Shown here one piece after another: positions 1 to 10,893 of a stretch of 64,000 bases of DNA. The position numbers and the translations under genes are program-made. The stretch's first letter is position 1. Each line of letters opens with the position of its first letter. The notes beneath the pieces are model-generated. The model was given only the letters and a program-made list of their open reading frames with translations. It did no database searches and was not told the DNA's origin. Location: positions 1-64,000 of the forward strand of contig QMVG01000003.1 of the NCBI GenBank assembly GCA_003660975.1. Reading direction: 5' to 3'. Origin of the DNA: Microcaldota archaeon (GTDB lineage Archaea > B1Sed10-29 > B47-G15).

Positions 1-2
1 CT

Positions 3-791
3 GCTAAAGCAGCAGTAGTGCAAAGTTTATTTTGCCCAATAGAATATGCTGAAGTGGATTATATAGGTTCATTAAACCTTATAGTATCTGCTGTAAACCA
101 CAAAGTAAAGCGCTTTGTTTTTACCAGCTCAATGGATAGATACGGAAAGCAGGACAAGTTGCCTATGACAGAGGATATGCTCCCCAAGCCTGAAGACCCT
201 TATGGTGTTTCCAAGCTGATGGTTGAGCGGATATTGGAGATTTATTATGACCTATTTGGAATGGAATATGTTGTCCTTGTTCCACATAATATTTATGGCC
301 CAAAACAAAATCTAGCAGACCCTTACAGGAATGTAATTGCTATTTTCATGAACAGGATTTTGCAAGGCAAACCTCCCATAATATATGGAGATGGTTTGCA
401 AACCAGAGAGTTCAGTTATGTGGATGACGTAACGCCATATATTGCAAAGGCGGGTTTTGCCAGCAATGTTGTGGGTGAAACCATAAATATAGGGCCAGAT
501 GAGAACCCAGTTACCATAAAAGAGCTAGCTGATTTAGTTATCGATGCGATGGGATTTGATGGCAAGCCGATACATGCTGAAGCAAGACCTAAAGAAGTTA
601 AGCATGCTTACTGTTCTTCAGCAAAAGCAAGAAAACTGCTTGGTTATAAAACAGCAACACCATTGAGTCTTGGTCTAAAAAAGATGGCAGGTTGGGTTAA
701 AAAGATGGGACCAAGACCATTCAAGTATAGGGACAGCTTTGAGATTGAGTCAGATAAAATTCCATCTACATGGCGTAAGAAATTATTATAA
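3..791 (+). CDS. NAD-dependent epimerase/dehydratase (SDR family), 5'-truncated by window edge
   Basis: YGVSKLMVE (YxxxK) and VPHNIYGPKQ, REFSYVDDV motifs of extended SDR sugar epimerases; frame open to the window start. Confidence 0.85.
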   Translation, partial: AKAAVVQSLFCPIEYAEVDYIGSLNLIVSAVNHKVKRFVFTSSMDRYGKQDKLPMTEDMLPKPEDPYGVSKLMVERILEIYYDLFGMEYVVLVPHNIYGPKQNLADPYRNVIAIFMNRILQGKPPIIYGDGLQTREFSYVDDVTPYIAKAGFASNVVGETINIGPDENPVTIKELADLVIDAMGFDGKPIHAEARPKEVKHAYCSSAKARKLLGYKTATPLSLGLKKMAGWVKKMGPRPFKYRDSFEIESDKIPSTWRKKLL

Positions 792-838
792 AAATACCAA
801 TATGAAAGCTTTTTAATTCTCCTTTTTTTAATATTTGC

Positions 839-2341
839 ATGCAATCTGAAAGCAAAGTTTTATTGAAACAAAATGTGTGGGGTCAGTCCTCTGAACTACT
901 TGGATTTACTACTAATGTTATCTCTAACATAATCTTTCCTATAATATTAGGTTCATTTGCCTTTGGTTTACTATCGATAGTTCTTGGCTTTGCATACTTG
1001 GTGGCAGGTCTTATAAGCGTGGGAATAACGAATGTGGCCATGCTTTTTGTATCAAAATTTACTGTGAGAAGTCAAAAAAAGAGCGCTGCGTTTATTTCTT
1101 ATCTTTTTAGGATAATCTTGGTGCTTTCGTTTTTAGTAGCTATCATGTTTATTGTTTTTTCCGACCAGCTTGCTTTGATCTACATGCAGCCATCCATATC
1201 TACTTTGTTTAAACTGGCTGCCCTAATTATACTAGCAAGAGCTTCATTTTCTTTGCTCGCCACTATTTTTATTGCAATAGGTGATGCAAAATATCATTTT
1301 TACTCAACCCTTGTGAATTCAGCATTGCTCATTGTGCTGCCATTGTTTCTTTTTATATCTTTTGGTATGGAAGGTTTTATTACAGGCATAGGTCTTGCTT
1401 ATCTATCTGCATTAATTTTTGCAGTTATTGTTCTGAAAAATAAGAAGCTCTTAAGCTCTGAACAGCCACCAATGCCAAAAGGACCTGTACTAAAACATGC
1501 AGCAGTTATGACAGCACTCTCTTTAAAGAACTATTTCAGCAGGTTAGTCTTACTGTTGATGCTTGGTCTCTTTGCCACTTCTGCCTCAGCTGTGGCATAT
1601 TTCAAAGTATCTATGGCATGGGTTTCTATAGTGGCTACATTAATACCTGTGTCTGGTTCAGTTATTTTTGCCTCTTTTGTTAGAATGAAAGAAGATAGTT
1701 CCAAGAAATTAAAATATTATTTGTCAAGGGTGCTTCAGTATTCCCTCATTCTACTTCTACCTTCAATGTTAATTTTAACCCTTCTTGGCGGAAGACTGAT
1801 AAAATTAATATATGTCATCCTGGGTGGCTTCTTCTCTGTTTCAAGACCTGATTACTTGGGTGCAGTTATGCCTATGTCAATTATGAGTTTTTTCATATAC
1901 TTTTCCTTCATTGACAGTATATTATATCCTGTTATAGCTTCTTATAAAAAATTGTATGAATTAGCTAAGTTGAATTTGTTTGCGCTATTGTTATCATTTA
2001 TTTTTTCTCTATATCTTATTCAGAATTTTGGGCTCCTTGGTGCAGCAGTGTCGTATGTCCTCTGCGCTTTTCTTTACTTTGTTACCGCCATTTACGTTAC
2101 ATATAAGTTTGCTCTAAAAGACATAGTTAAGATTTTAGGCAGATACACAAAAAAACCCCTACTCGCCTCTATCTTTATGGTTTTAATTGTCGAGTTGTTT
2201 AGAGCAACTCTATTTGGCTTTTTGGGAACTCTGTTGCTTTTGTTTATGTCTGTATTTTCATATCTGTTGTGCCTTTATTTTTTAAGAGGCATAAAGTACT
2301 CGGATATCAAAGGATTATTAAACGGCCTGTTGGGTCGATAG
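839..2341 (+). CDS. polysaccharide flippase / Wzx-like MATE-superfamily membrane protein
   Basis: 500 aa, about 12-14 hydrophobic segments, located in a glycan cluster; TAG stop. Confidence 0.75.
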   Translation: MQSESKVLLKQNVWGQSSELLGFTTNVISNIIFPIILGSFAFGLLSIVLGFAYLVAGLISVGITNVAMLFVSKFTVRSQKKSAAFISYLFRIILVLSFLVAIMFIVFSDQLALIYMQPSISTLFKLAALIILARASFSLLATIFIAIGDAKYHFYSTLVNSALLIVLPLFLFISFGMEGFITGIGLAYLSALIFAVIVLKNKKLLSSEQPPMPKGPVLKHAAVMTALSLKNYFSRLVLLLMLGLFATSASAVAYFKVSMAWVSIVATLIPVSGSVIFASFVRMKEDSSKKLKYYLSRVLQYSLILLLPSMLILTLLGGRLIKLIYVILGGFFSVSRPDYLGAVMPMSIMSFFIYFSFIDSILYPVIASYKKLYELAKLNLFALLLSFIFSLYLIQNFGLLGAAVSYVLCAFLYFVTAIYVTYKFALKDIVKILGRYTKKPLLASIFMVLIVELFRATLFGFLGTLLLLFMSVFSYLLCLYFLRGIKYSDIKGLLNGLLGR

Positions 2342-2343
2342 TT

Positions 2344-3261
2344 ATGAAATTGTCAATAGGTGTCGCATGTTTGAATGAGAGAAAGAGAATAGGAGAGTTC
2401 TTGGAAAGCATTGCAAGGCAAACAGTTAAGCCAGAGCTTATAATAGTGGATGGAGGTAGCAGTGATGGGACAATAAAAATAATAAAATCATTTCAGAGTA
2501 AATACAGAAATATAAAGCTATTTAAGGAAAAAGGAAAATATAAATCACCAGCAAATGCAAGAAACCAAGCTCTTAAATATAGCACAGGAGAACTGTTCAC
2601 ATTTATGGATATTGATGAGACTATAAGTCCGAATTATACAGAAGCAGTTATAAATGCATTTAAAAAGCATCCAGATGCTGAACAGATAATATTAAATGGT
2701 GCTCTTATAAAACCCAAAAAGGACTGGGGACTGATACGCTATGTCAGCTTTTATAGAGACAATAGAAAAAAGATAGACGCAATAATCAATAAAAAGAAAA
2801 TGGCGGGCGATGGGGCCTACAAAAAGGATTTTCTAATGAAACATTTTCCGATATTTGACGCATCATTGGGTTTTGGGGAAGACCGACTGCTTTCACACAT
2901 AAAACCCAAGACGATAAAAGAAAAAACTAAAATTTGGCGTTTTAGGACATCAAGTTTGATGGACCTTGAAGATGTAAAGCGTAGGTATCTATGGTACGGG
3001 CGTACAATACCCTTATATATCAAGAAAAGCAGAAATTTAAAGATAGGGGCGCTCTATATATTAGCTGTGTTAAGCCCTTTTTTGTTGTTTCCCTTAATCT
3101 TTCCAATATTTAGGGGCATATATTTTATGGCAAAATGGTATAAAATAAACAAGGATTGGAAATTATTGTTTACACCTTTATTGGAGGTCGTATCTTGGGT
3201 CTTTATCTCATTTGGTTTTTTTCAATATTTGGCAGGAGTCAAAAGTAAAAGGGGAAAATAG
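2344..3261 (+). CDS. GT2 family glycosyltransferase with C-terminal membrane segments
   Basis: IGVACLNERKRIGEFLESIARQTVKPELIIVDGGSSDGT is a GT2 N-terminus; start chosen at ATG 2344 (track ORF begins at 2269). Confidence 0.85.
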   Translation: MKLSIGVACLNERKRIGEFLESIARQTVKPELIIVDGGSSDGTIKIIKSFQSKYRNIKLFKEKGKYKSPANARNQALKYSTGELFTFMDIDETISPNYTEAVINAFKKHPDAEQIILNGALIKPKKDWGLIRYVSFYRDNRKKIDAIINKKKMAGDGAYKKDFLMKHFPIFDASLGFGEDRLLSHIKPKTIKEKTKIWRFRTSSLMDLEDVKRRYLWYGRTIPLYIKKSRNLKIGALYILAVLSPFLLFPLIFPIFRGIYFMAKWYKINKDWKLLFTPLLEVVSWVFISFGFFQYLAGVKSKRGK

Positions 3262-3270
3262 GGGAGGAAC

Positions 3271-4533
3271 ATGAAAATTGCTATTATAGGAGCAGGTTAT
3301 GTAGGGCTTGTTACAGCGCTTTGCTTTTCTGATATGGGTCATAATGTTGTCTGTGTGGATACAGATATAAAGAAAGTTAAATCATTAAAAGAGGGGAAGA
3401 CCCCCATTTATGAGAAACGCCTTGACGAATTATTGGAAAAGCACTTAAATAAAAACTTCAAAGTTACATCAGATCTGTCTGATGCTATGGCAGAGGAACC
3501 TGAAGCTATTTTCATTGCGGTTGGTACTCCATCTGATAGTGAAGGACGGTTGGACCTGTCCTATGTTAAAAAAGCAGCAATAGATATAGCGAAATATCTG
3601 GATTTTTACAGTGTTATTGTTATGAAGAGCACTGTGTTGCCTGGCAGCACTGAGTCTCTTGTTCCTATCATAGAAAAAGAAAGCAAGAGAAAGCTGGGGA
3701 GCGGTTTTGGTTTGGCCATGAATCCAGAGTTTTTAAAAGAAGGCACTGCTGTCGAAGACTTTATGAAGCCAGATAGGATTGTGATTGGATATTATGATGA
3801 AAAAAGCAGAAAGGTGCTTGAAGAGATATATACCTCCATAACTGCTCCAAAGATATTTACAGACATAAAGACTGCAGAGATGATAAAATATGCATCAAAT
3901 GTATTTCTAGCTGCTCGCGTTTCTCTAATTAATGAAATAGGCAATATATGTAAGCAGCTAGGCATTGACGTATATGAGGTTGCAGAGGCAGTTGGTTTAG
4001 ATAAGAGAATAGGACCTTATTTTCTCAGAGCAGGTGTTGGTTTTGGTGGGAGCTGCTTCCCAAAGGACATTATGGCACTTATCAATAAGAGCAAAGAGAT
4101 AGGCGAAAATGCAGATATCATGGAAGCTATTGTGAAAGTTAACGATAGGCAACCACTAAAAATCTTACAATTGGCCTTGCAGAAGTTTCCCAACCTTCAT
4201 AAGAAAAGAATTACTGTACTGGGACTTGCTTTTAAAGCAGACACAGATGACATAAGGGAAAGCAGAGCTGTGCCTTTGATAGAAGCCCTGCTCTCTATGG
4301 GGGCAGATGTCACAGTTTACGACCCATTGGCCATGCAAAATTTTAAGAAGCAATACAACTACAAGATTAAGTACGCAGAAGATTTGCACGATGCCCTGAA
4401 AAGTGCAGACATTTGTTTTATAATGACTGACTGGGCTGAGTTCAAAAAAGCAAAAGATTATGAAAATGTTTACATCTTTGACGGTAGGAATCTATTCAGA
4501 CGCCTGCATAATTATGAAGGCATCTGTTGGTGA
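3271..4533 (+). CDS. ugd: UDP-glucose/UDP-sugar 6-dehydrogenase
   Basis: MKIAIIGAGYVGLVTALCFSDMGH, MNPEFLKEGTAVEDF, GVGFGGSCFPKD catalytic Cys motif. Confidence 0.93.
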   Translation: MKIAIIGAGYVGLVTALCFSDMGHNVVCVDTDIKKVKSLKEGKTPIYEKRLDELLEKHLNKNFKVTSDLSDAMAEEPEAIFIAVGTPSDSEGRLDLSYVKKAAIDIAKYLDFYSVIVMKSTVLPGSTESLVPIIEKESKRKLGSGFGLAMNPEFLKEGTAVEDFMKPDRIVIGYYDEKSRKVLEEIYTSITAPKIFTDIKTAEMIKYASNVFLAARVSLINEIGNICKQLGIDVYEVAEAVGLDKRIGPYFLRAGVGFGGSCFPKDIMALINKSKEIGENADIMEAIVKVNDRQPLKILQLALQKFPNLHKKRITVLGLAFKADTDDIRESRAVPLIEALLSMGADVTVYDPLAMQNFKKQYNYKIKYAEDLHDALKSADICFIMTDWAEFKKAKDYENVYIFDGRNLFRRLHNYEGICW

Positions 4534-4538
4534 GTTAA

Positions 4539-5441
4539 ATGAAATCTGAAATCCATAAAGCAGTAATAACAGCAGGGGGCTTAGGCACACGTTTTCTACC
4601 TGCTACAAAAGCGATTCCTAAAGAGATGCTTATTTTAGTTGATAAGCCAGTCATCCAGTTTGTGGTAGAGGAGGCAGCCGCAGTTGGTATAGAGGATATA
4701 GTCATAGTTACCAGTAAGCTAAAACACGCAATAGAGGACCATTTTGACTCAAATACTGAGATTGAGATGGCCTTGCAGGCTGCCAACAACGAGATATTAC
4801 TTGAGAAGCTAGAAACAGTGCCAGAAGGTGTAGATATACATTTCGTGAGACAGAGAAAGCCCAGAGGTCTAGGAGATGCCGTCTTGACAGCCAAACGTCA
4901 CATAGAAAGCGACCCATTTTTGGTATTGTTAGGAGATACAGTATCTGCGTCATCGATTTTTGAAGATGATAACTCGTACAATTGCTCGAAACCTTTGGTT
5001 GACTGGTATAATAAAAGAGGCAAACAGATAGTGGCTGTTGAAAGGGTTCCTATAGAGATGTCAATAAGGTATGGTATGATAAAAGGGAAAAAAGTAAGGT
5101 ATTCTGAAGGAGAGGTATATAAATTAGAGGATATGATAGAAAAACCAAAACCTTCTGAGAGCCCCTCTGATTTGGCACTTTGGGGCAGGTATCTGTTTGA
5201 ACCATCTATCTTTGATTACCTGGAGAATACAGAACCTGGTTATAATAATGAGATCCAACTTACAGATGCTATGAGGATGTCAGTTTATGACGGAAATGAG
5301 ATGTATGCATATGTATTAAAGAACAAGAGGTATGATATAGGGGATAAGTTGTCATACTTAAAAGCATTTGTTGACTTTGGCTTACACAACCCAGAGACTA
5401 AAAAGGGATTTAGAGCTTACCTCAAATCTTTGAAGTTGTGA
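4539..5441 (+). CDS. galU: UTP--glucose-1-phosphate uridylyltransferase
   Basis: KAVITAGGLGTRFLPATKAIPKEMLILVDKPVIQFVVEEA motif. Confidence 0.93.
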   Translation: MKSEIHKAVITAGGLGTRFLPATKAIPKEMLILVDKPVIQFVVEEAAAVGIEDIVIVTSKLKHAIEDHFDSNTEIEMALQAANNEILLEKLETVPEGVDIHFVRQRKPRGLGDAVLTAKRHIESDPFLVLLGDTVSASSIFEDDNSYNCSKPLVDWYNKRGKQIVAVERVPIEMSIRYGMIKGKKVRYSEGEVYKLEDMIEKPKPSESPSDLALWGRYLFEPSIFDYLENTEPGYNNEIQLTDAMRMSVYDGNEMYAYVLKNKRYDIGDKLSYLKAFVDFGLHNPETKKGFRAYLKSLKL

Positions 5442-5445
5442 TTAT

Positions 5446-6216
5446 ATGACCTCAATAAGACGCTCTGGTTTTGCGATTTTAAAAGTATTCAAAGGCAGTC
5501 CTTTTTTATATAAACTTGGAAAGAAAGTTTATCCCTTTGTTAGTAGTAATTATCCAAGGAAAAATCAAATGACCATTAAAGGTCCATTTGCAGTTTTGAG
5601 AGTAAACGCCGACTACAGTGAGGAGGGTTACTATAACATCAGAGAATTAATCAAAGATTTCAAAGTGCCTTTCATAGTTGCTTTGAAAATGGAAGATTTA
5701 GAAAAGGAGAAGAAATTTATCACATATTCAAAAAACTTGGAACGTTTAAATTGCAGCTTAGCATTGCACGGTTACCACCATTCCACAATCCTTCCCCTGT
5801 TAAACTCAAAGCAAAAACAATATGAAATAAAAAAAGCTGTGACTACCTTTAAAGCAATATTTAAGAAGACTGCGAAAGGTTTTTTTTCATCTAGAAATGC
5901 TTATGATAACGAAAGCTTGAGGATACTATCATCTTATGGTATAAAGTACTATGCAGAGAAGAATATACTATATCCTGAAAAACATTTTAATATGTGGGAT
6001 ATAGGCTTAAATAAGAAACTTTTTGATCCTATTAGCAAATCCTGGAAACTTGTCGTTGATTACATAATAAAAAACAAGGGCATTATATCAGTATGCTGGC
6101 ATATTGATAGCATGGGAGATGAGAAGATGGGTTATTACAGGGAATTTCTCAGTTACATTAAGGAAAAGAACGTGGAAATACTTTCTGAATCGAAACTTTT
6201 GAGGAGATTGAGGTGA
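5446..6216 (+). CDS. polysaccharide deacetylase-like protein
   Basis: NodB-like layout (RVNADYSEEG, LALHGYHHST, ISVCWHIDSMGD); cluster context. Confidence 0.6.
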   Translation: MTSIRRSGFAILKVFKGSPFLYKLGKKVYPFVSSNYPRKNQMTIKGPFAVLRVNADYSEEGYYNIRELIKDFKVPFIVALKMEDLEKEKKFITYSKNLERLNCSLALHGYHHSTILPLLNSKQKQYEIKKAVTTFKAIFKKTAKGFFSSRNAYDNESLRILSSYGIKYYAEKNILYPEKHFNMWDIGLNKKLFDPISKSWKLVVDYIIKNKGIISVCWHIDSMGDEKMGYYREFLSYIKEKNVEILSESKLLRRLR

Positions 6217-7262
6217 AAGTAAACTTTGTGATTCCTGGTTACCCTGCAAGAGTGGGCCACACAATCTCAGCAATTAGCTTGAAAGAAGCCTTAGAAAATG
6301 AAGGAATTGAAGTAAGAATATCATCAAAGATCAAAGAAGGTTTTATAAATCACGCTCACGTAAACGACCTTATAAGTAGGAGCACATTTAATTCCATTTT
6401 AGGCCCAATAAATCGATTTTCAAAGCCCAATTTTGACGTAATAACAGCTTATGGGCCAGCTGCCCCAAACCTCAGGGATATAATGATGCACATCAAATAC
6501 TACAACTCGATGAGAGCTCTATTGCAATTGTTTTACTTATTTTCAGTTCAACATTTGCCAAATATTTTGAAACCTGATTTTAGAAAGATTCCGATAATAG
6601 CAAGCTCTCACTATCTAAAAGACAAAATGATACAAGGTAGCAATGTGCTGGAAGTATCTGTTATACCTCCACCTATGAAAGCCCAAGTTAGCAAAGTTAA
6701 ACTTTCCTCTGAAAAACTGATTTTATTTATAGGCAAAGGCTACGGAGTCAGGGGAGACATGGATTTAATTAAAGCCGCATCACAAGTTATACAGGAAGAC
6801 AATGATATTAGTTTTATTATAGCAAATAAAAGTCTGGGGGAGAGGAAGAATGTTTACTTACGATTAATTAAAAAGCTTGGTATTGAGTCTTATATACATC
6901 TTTACGGAAAATTAGACCAATCAGCTATCGATAATCTGATAGCTAAGGCAGCCATCGTTGCATTTCCATATGCCTGCGCTTATGGACCAACTTCCATGCC
7001 TTTAAGTTTACTAGAGGCTATGGCAAGGGGGAAGGCAGTTATAAGTACAGATATAGGTGCTATAGGTGAAATAATACAACATGAAAAAAACGGTCTTATT
7101 GTGCCACCAGGCGATGAAAAGGCCCTTGCAGATGCTATTTTAAAAGCATTTAAAAATAAGCAGATATTGAGGCTAGGTAAAGCCGCTTTGGAAACAGTAA
7201 CCAAAAAATTTAACCCCAAATCAATTGCGAAGGCATATATAGAAATATATAACAGTATCTAA
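6213..7262 (+). CDS. GT4 family glycosyltransferase
   Basis: C-terminal SLLEAMARGKAVISTDIGAIGEIIQHEKNGLIVPPGDEKALADAI. Confidence 0.88.
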   Translation: MKVNFVIPGYPARVGHTISAISLKEALENEGIEVRISSKIKEGFINHAHVNDLISRSTFNSILGPINRFSKPNFDVITAYGPAAPNLRDIMMHIKYYNSMRALLQLFYLFSVQHLPNILKPDFRKIPIIASSHYLKDKMIQGSNVLEVSVIPPPMKAQVSKVKLSSEKLILFIGKGYGVRGDMDLIKAASQVIQEDNDISFIIANKSLGERKNVYLRLIKKLGIESYIHLYGKLDQSAIDNLIAKAAIVAFPYACAYGPTSMPLSLLEAMARGKAVISTDIGAIGEIIQHEKNGLIVPPGDEKALADAILKAFKNKQILRLGKAALETVTKKFNPKSIAKAYIEIYNSI

Positions 7263-8029
7263 TATACTTTTCTACCTATTCCATAAATACTAACACCAAA
7301 CCTTTCTCTTAGAGCTTTATTACTTGGTATAATTTTATCAAGGCCAGCGCCTAATTTTTTTAAGATGAACCAGTCTGGCCACTGTCCAATGCTCCTTCCA
7401 ATAGATATCCCATCTGTTTCTATATCTACTAATCCTGCCATCTCCATTTCTTTCCTTAGTTTTTTGCTTGTGTAAAAAGTCATTGGAGGTGCATTTGTGT
7501 ATGATTTTGCTCTCTTGTACCATAAACGCATTAAAGGGTGGCCACCGTTTGGCACTGTTATACTAACCACACCTTTTCTTTTCGTTATCCGCACCATTTC
7601 CTTTATAACATTAATTCTGTCTTCTTTTTTTAACCAATGCTCCACAACCCCTTCATTAAAAACAATATCATACGTACCACTTCTTATTTTTAACCTTTCT
7701 AAATCATCTTTTAATGTTGTAAATCTCAATTTTTTATTGAATAGTTTTTCTGCCATATCTTTTAAATGCTCTGCATTTCTTAACATTTGTTCATTGTAAT
7801 CCATAGCAGTCACATCATAGCCTAATAAGGCAAAAGCAACAGATAGCTTACCAGGTCCACACCCTGCTTCTATCACTTTCCCTTTCTTTCGTCCATAGTA
7901 CTTTATTATATGTTGGATATATGGAGACTTTATAAGCCTTTCAAAAAAGCTTTTTGATACATTATCCATCATATAACTATACTTTTCTTCTATAAAGTGT
8001 TTTTTCCATAATTCACCAACTTTGCTCAT
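7259..8029 (-). CDS. class I SAM-dependent methyltransferase
   Basis: VIEAGCGPGKLSVAFALLGYDVTAMDYNEQML motif I; 4-nt convergent overlap with previous gene. Confidence 0.85.
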   Translation of the reverse strand: MSKVGELWKKHFIEEKYSYMMDNVSKSFFERLIKSPYIQHIIKYYGRKKGKVIEAGCGPGKLSVAFALLGYDVTAMDYNEQMLRNAEHLKDMAEKLFNKKLRFTTLKDDLERLKIRSGTYDIVFNEGVVEHWLKKEDRINVIKEMVRITKRKGVVSITVPNGGHPLMRLWYKRAKSYTNAPPMTFYTSKKLRKEMEMAGLVDIETDGISIGRSIGQWPDWFILKKLGAGLDKIIPSNKALRERFGVSIYGIGRKVY

Positions 8030-9129
8030 TCTACTACCTCTTCAAACACTTTTATTAGTCTCTCACCATACTTCTCCCAGGTAAATTTTTCAGCCCTTTT
8101 TCTTGCATTCCTTCCCATCTTTGCCCTTTCTTTTGGATTGTCGTATAAGTATTGAATCTTCGCTGCTATGCTTCTTGGATCCCTTATAGGAATTATAAAG
8201 CCATCTATGCTGTCTCTTGCAACAGAGCCACTGTTGAATGTGGTTATTATTGGAAGGGAAGAAGCCATAGCTTCGTAAGTAACTAAGGCACTCCCCTCTT
8301 GGATTGAAGGAAAAACGAATATATCTGCCTTTTGGTACTCTTTTTCTATAGGTGAGACATGCCCCATGAACTTTATATCTTTTCTGTTGCTATATTTTTT
8401 ATAAATCCTGTTAAAATCGTGCCTTACCTTTCCATATAGTCGCAATTCAGCATGTTTTAAATTTAACATATCCCATGCTTCCAACAAATACTGAACGCCT
8501 TTTAATACTGACACAAAACCAACATACATCGCTATAAACTTATTATGCTCCTTTTTATGTGCTGGTTTAAATCTGTTGATGTCTACACCAAAAGGAAGAA
8601 GCTTTAACTTATTTTGAGAGACACCATTTTTTATCATAGATTGATATACAAACTCTGAGGCAGGCACGATTACGTCACTTAACTCGTATTCTTTTAGAGT
8701 CCTTTTGACTGTAATGGGGTCAATGCCCCTTTTTTTAATGCCAAATCTTCTAAATTCTTCCTGGTTTAGTCTGTTATGTGTCAATACATGTGCTGAAGAA
8801 GCATTACATATCAATTTTGCCCCTTTTCTCTTTGCTTTTTTCATAGAGTAAAGTTGCATCCCATTCCAACCATAAAAAGCATCTGCTTCGTCAATATAAA
8901 GTGAAGCCATAAGGTCAAAATAGATATTTACTAGGAAATAGACAGGGGACTTATTAATTAATACAGGAATCCTTTTTACTTTTTCTTTTGGTATCTCCTC
9001 TCCTTTTACATCTCTGCAAATTACTTTTTCTAAATAGCCGTATTTTTCAAGGGCTTTAACGCCGTAGTAAGCTGTATTGCCTATGCCACCTCCTCCAACA
9101 TTGGCGTTTATAGTATATATGACCTTCAT
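8026..9129 (-). CDS. GT4 family glycosyltransferase
   Basis: VYVGFVSVLKGVQYLLEAW, FPSIQEGSALVTYEAMASSLPIITTFNSG; start set at MKVIYTINANVGGGG. Confidence 0.87.
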   Translation of the reverse strand: MKVIYTINANVGGGGIGNTAYYGVKALEKYGYLEKVICRDVKGEEIPKEKVKRIPVLINKSPVYFLVNIYFDLMASLYIDEADAFYGWNGMQLYSMKKAKRKGAKLICNASSAHVLTHNRLNQEEFRRFGIKKRGIDPITVKRTLKEYELSDVIVPASEFVYQSMIKNGVSQNKLKLLPFGVDINRFKPAHKKEHNKFIAMYVGFVSVLKGVQYLLEAWDMLNLKHAELRLYGKVRHDFNRIYKKYSNRKDIKFMGHVSPIEKEYQKADIFVFPSIQEGSALVTYEAMASSLPIITTFNSGSVARDSIDGFIIPIRDPRSIAAKIQYLYDNPKERAKMGRNARKRAEKFTWEKYGERLIKVFEEVVE

Positions 9130-9130
9130 A

Positions 9131-10030
9131 TTAAACACCGAAGTAGTTCTTGAAGTGGGCTTCAACATATTTGGCTTTGTAGTTAAAATACTTCATAGGC
9201 CAAAATGATGCCCTTCTGTACTCCCTCTCCACTTTTTTTTCATTTATACTTATTTTTCTTATAGCTTTTTTACATTCGCCTGAATGTTTTAGGAGGCCCA
9301 CATCTAACATGAATCTAATCTTTCGGATGAAACCTATAAAAGTGTTTTTGTTTCTGTTTATACTCTGAACATCTAACAGGTTGGCTTTTTTGATGCTTTG
9401 TGGGTTTCCAAATCTGAAGATTGAGTCCCAGCCTTTTTTCACAAAAGATTCAGGATGCCAATCTACCACAACTGGATCGCTCATAAATGCCTGAATATAA
9501 AATAAGGCATTCTTTTTAACAGGGAATGGAAAATGTGTCATCTTTTTGAAAGAGAATGCTTTATTTTGCATTTTAGTTGAGAAGTCAAATTCTATTCCAA
9601 GCTCCTTCAGAGCTTCAAGGTGGGGAGGAGACCATGAGTAACCAGGGGCCCTAAAAGATTTCACATCCTCCTTTATTTTCATTACTTCAAATATGCCTCC
9701 TTTATTCTTACTTAACTTCCATGTTTTTATATTTACGTTATGTGTTTCCCTTTTCAAGGATTCTTCAACAGCGGTTTCATAGTCTTCTACATCAGTAAAT
9801 TCAAATATTATAGGTCTTACAGAATGAGAAGATGAATGGTATCCTATTTCATGTTCTTTAAGTAACATGGCTGTTTTTTTATCTATGTTTTTAGCTCTCA
9901 TAGCTGTTATGAAAAAAATTCCTTTTAATTCAAGCTTATTGAGTTCTTCCACTACGAATTGAAGGGTCTTATTGTTTACCTTTGGGTCAGTAAAGTCTTC
10001 AACATCAAATGTCAAGTATATCTCTTTCAT
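9131..10030 (-). CDS. polysaccharide deacetylase (NodB/PgdA-like)
   Basis: YLTFDVEDFTD, EIGYHSSSHSVRP, SFRAPGYSWSP motifs. Confidence 0.85.
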   Translation of the reverse strand: MKEIYLTFDVEDFTDPKVNNKTLQFVVEELNKLELKGIFFITAMRAKNIDKKTAMLLKEHEIGYHSSSHSVRPIIFEFTDVEDYETAVEESLKRETHNVNIKTWKLSKNKGGIFEVMKIKEDVKSFRAPGYSWSPPHLEALKELGIEFDFSTKMQNKAFSFKKMTHFPFPVKKNALFYIQAFMSDPVVVDWHPESFVKKGWDSIFRFGNPQSIKKANLLDVQSINRNKNTFIGFIRKIRFMLDVGLLKHSGECKKAIRKISINEKKVEREYRRASFWPMKYFNYKAKYVEAHFKNYFGV

Positions 10031-10893
10031 ACATGAAGCTCCTTTAACTCTTCTATACCCTTCTTAAGAGGTATCTTTGGCCGCCAACCTGTCCTCTTAA
10101 TTTTTTTTATATCTGCCCATGAGTATTTTATCTCTCCGCTTATTTCTGGGACAAACTTTATTTTATCACTTATCATTCTTGCCAAGTCAATTATTCTTGT
10201 CTTTTTGCCAGAAGCCACATTAAAAACATCTTTTTTTCCCATAACTTTTATCATAGCTTCACATACATCTTTTACATGAACGAAGTCCCTCACCTGATTG
10301 CCGTCTCCCCTCACCGTAAGTGCTTTACCCTTTTTCCATTGCTCAAGAAATATTGATACGACTCCCGCATACTGGTTATTTTTTTGACCAGGCCCATACA
10401 CATTGAAAGGTCTGACTATGGTTATATTGCTACCATAAAGACGTATATATTCTTTGGCAGATTCTTCTGCTAACATCTTTGATAAGCCATAAGGGGACAG
10501 TGGAGATAACTCATATGTTTCCTTTATTGGCAATTTTTTGCAATGTCCATATACTGCTGCAGAGCTTACGTAAAGAATCTTTGAATCTTTAAATGTTTCA
10601 AATATATTAGAACTTCCAACTGTGTTAATGTTAAAGTACTCTACTGGTTTTTCAAATGATTCTGGGACAGAGACTTTAGCAGCTAGATGGTAAACTTCCT
10701 CAACATCCTTTTTTTCTATCTCTTCTAATTTATCCCTATTTCTTATATCTATGTTTAATATTTTTATTCTGCTGTTATTTACACTCTTCCCTATTTTCCT
10801 ATCTATAATAAGAACATCCTTCCCTTTGGAAGATAACACCTCTACAAGGTGCTTACCAATAAAACCTAAGCCCCCTGTAACCACAACAGTCAT
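10027..10893 (-). CDS. NAD-dependent nucleotide-sugar epimerase (UDP-glucose 4-epimerase-like)
   Basis: VVVTGGLGFIGKHLVEVL, YGLSKMLAE, VRPFNVYGPGQ, VRDFVHVKDV. Confidence 0.9.
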   Translation of the reverse strand: MTVVVTGGLGFIGKHLVEVLSSKGKDVLIIDRKIGKSVNNSRIKILNIDIRNRDKLEEIEKKDVEEVYHLAAKVSVPESFEKPVEYFNINTVGSSNIFETFKDSKILYVSSAAVYGHCKKLPIKETYELSPLSPYGLSKMLAEESAKEYIRLYGSNITIVRPFNVYGPGQKNNQYAGVVSIFLEQWKKGKALTVRGDGNQVRDFVHVKDVCEAMIKVMGKKDVFNVASGKKTRIIDLARMISDKIKFVPEISGEIKYSWADIKKIKRTGWRPKIPLKKGIEELKELHV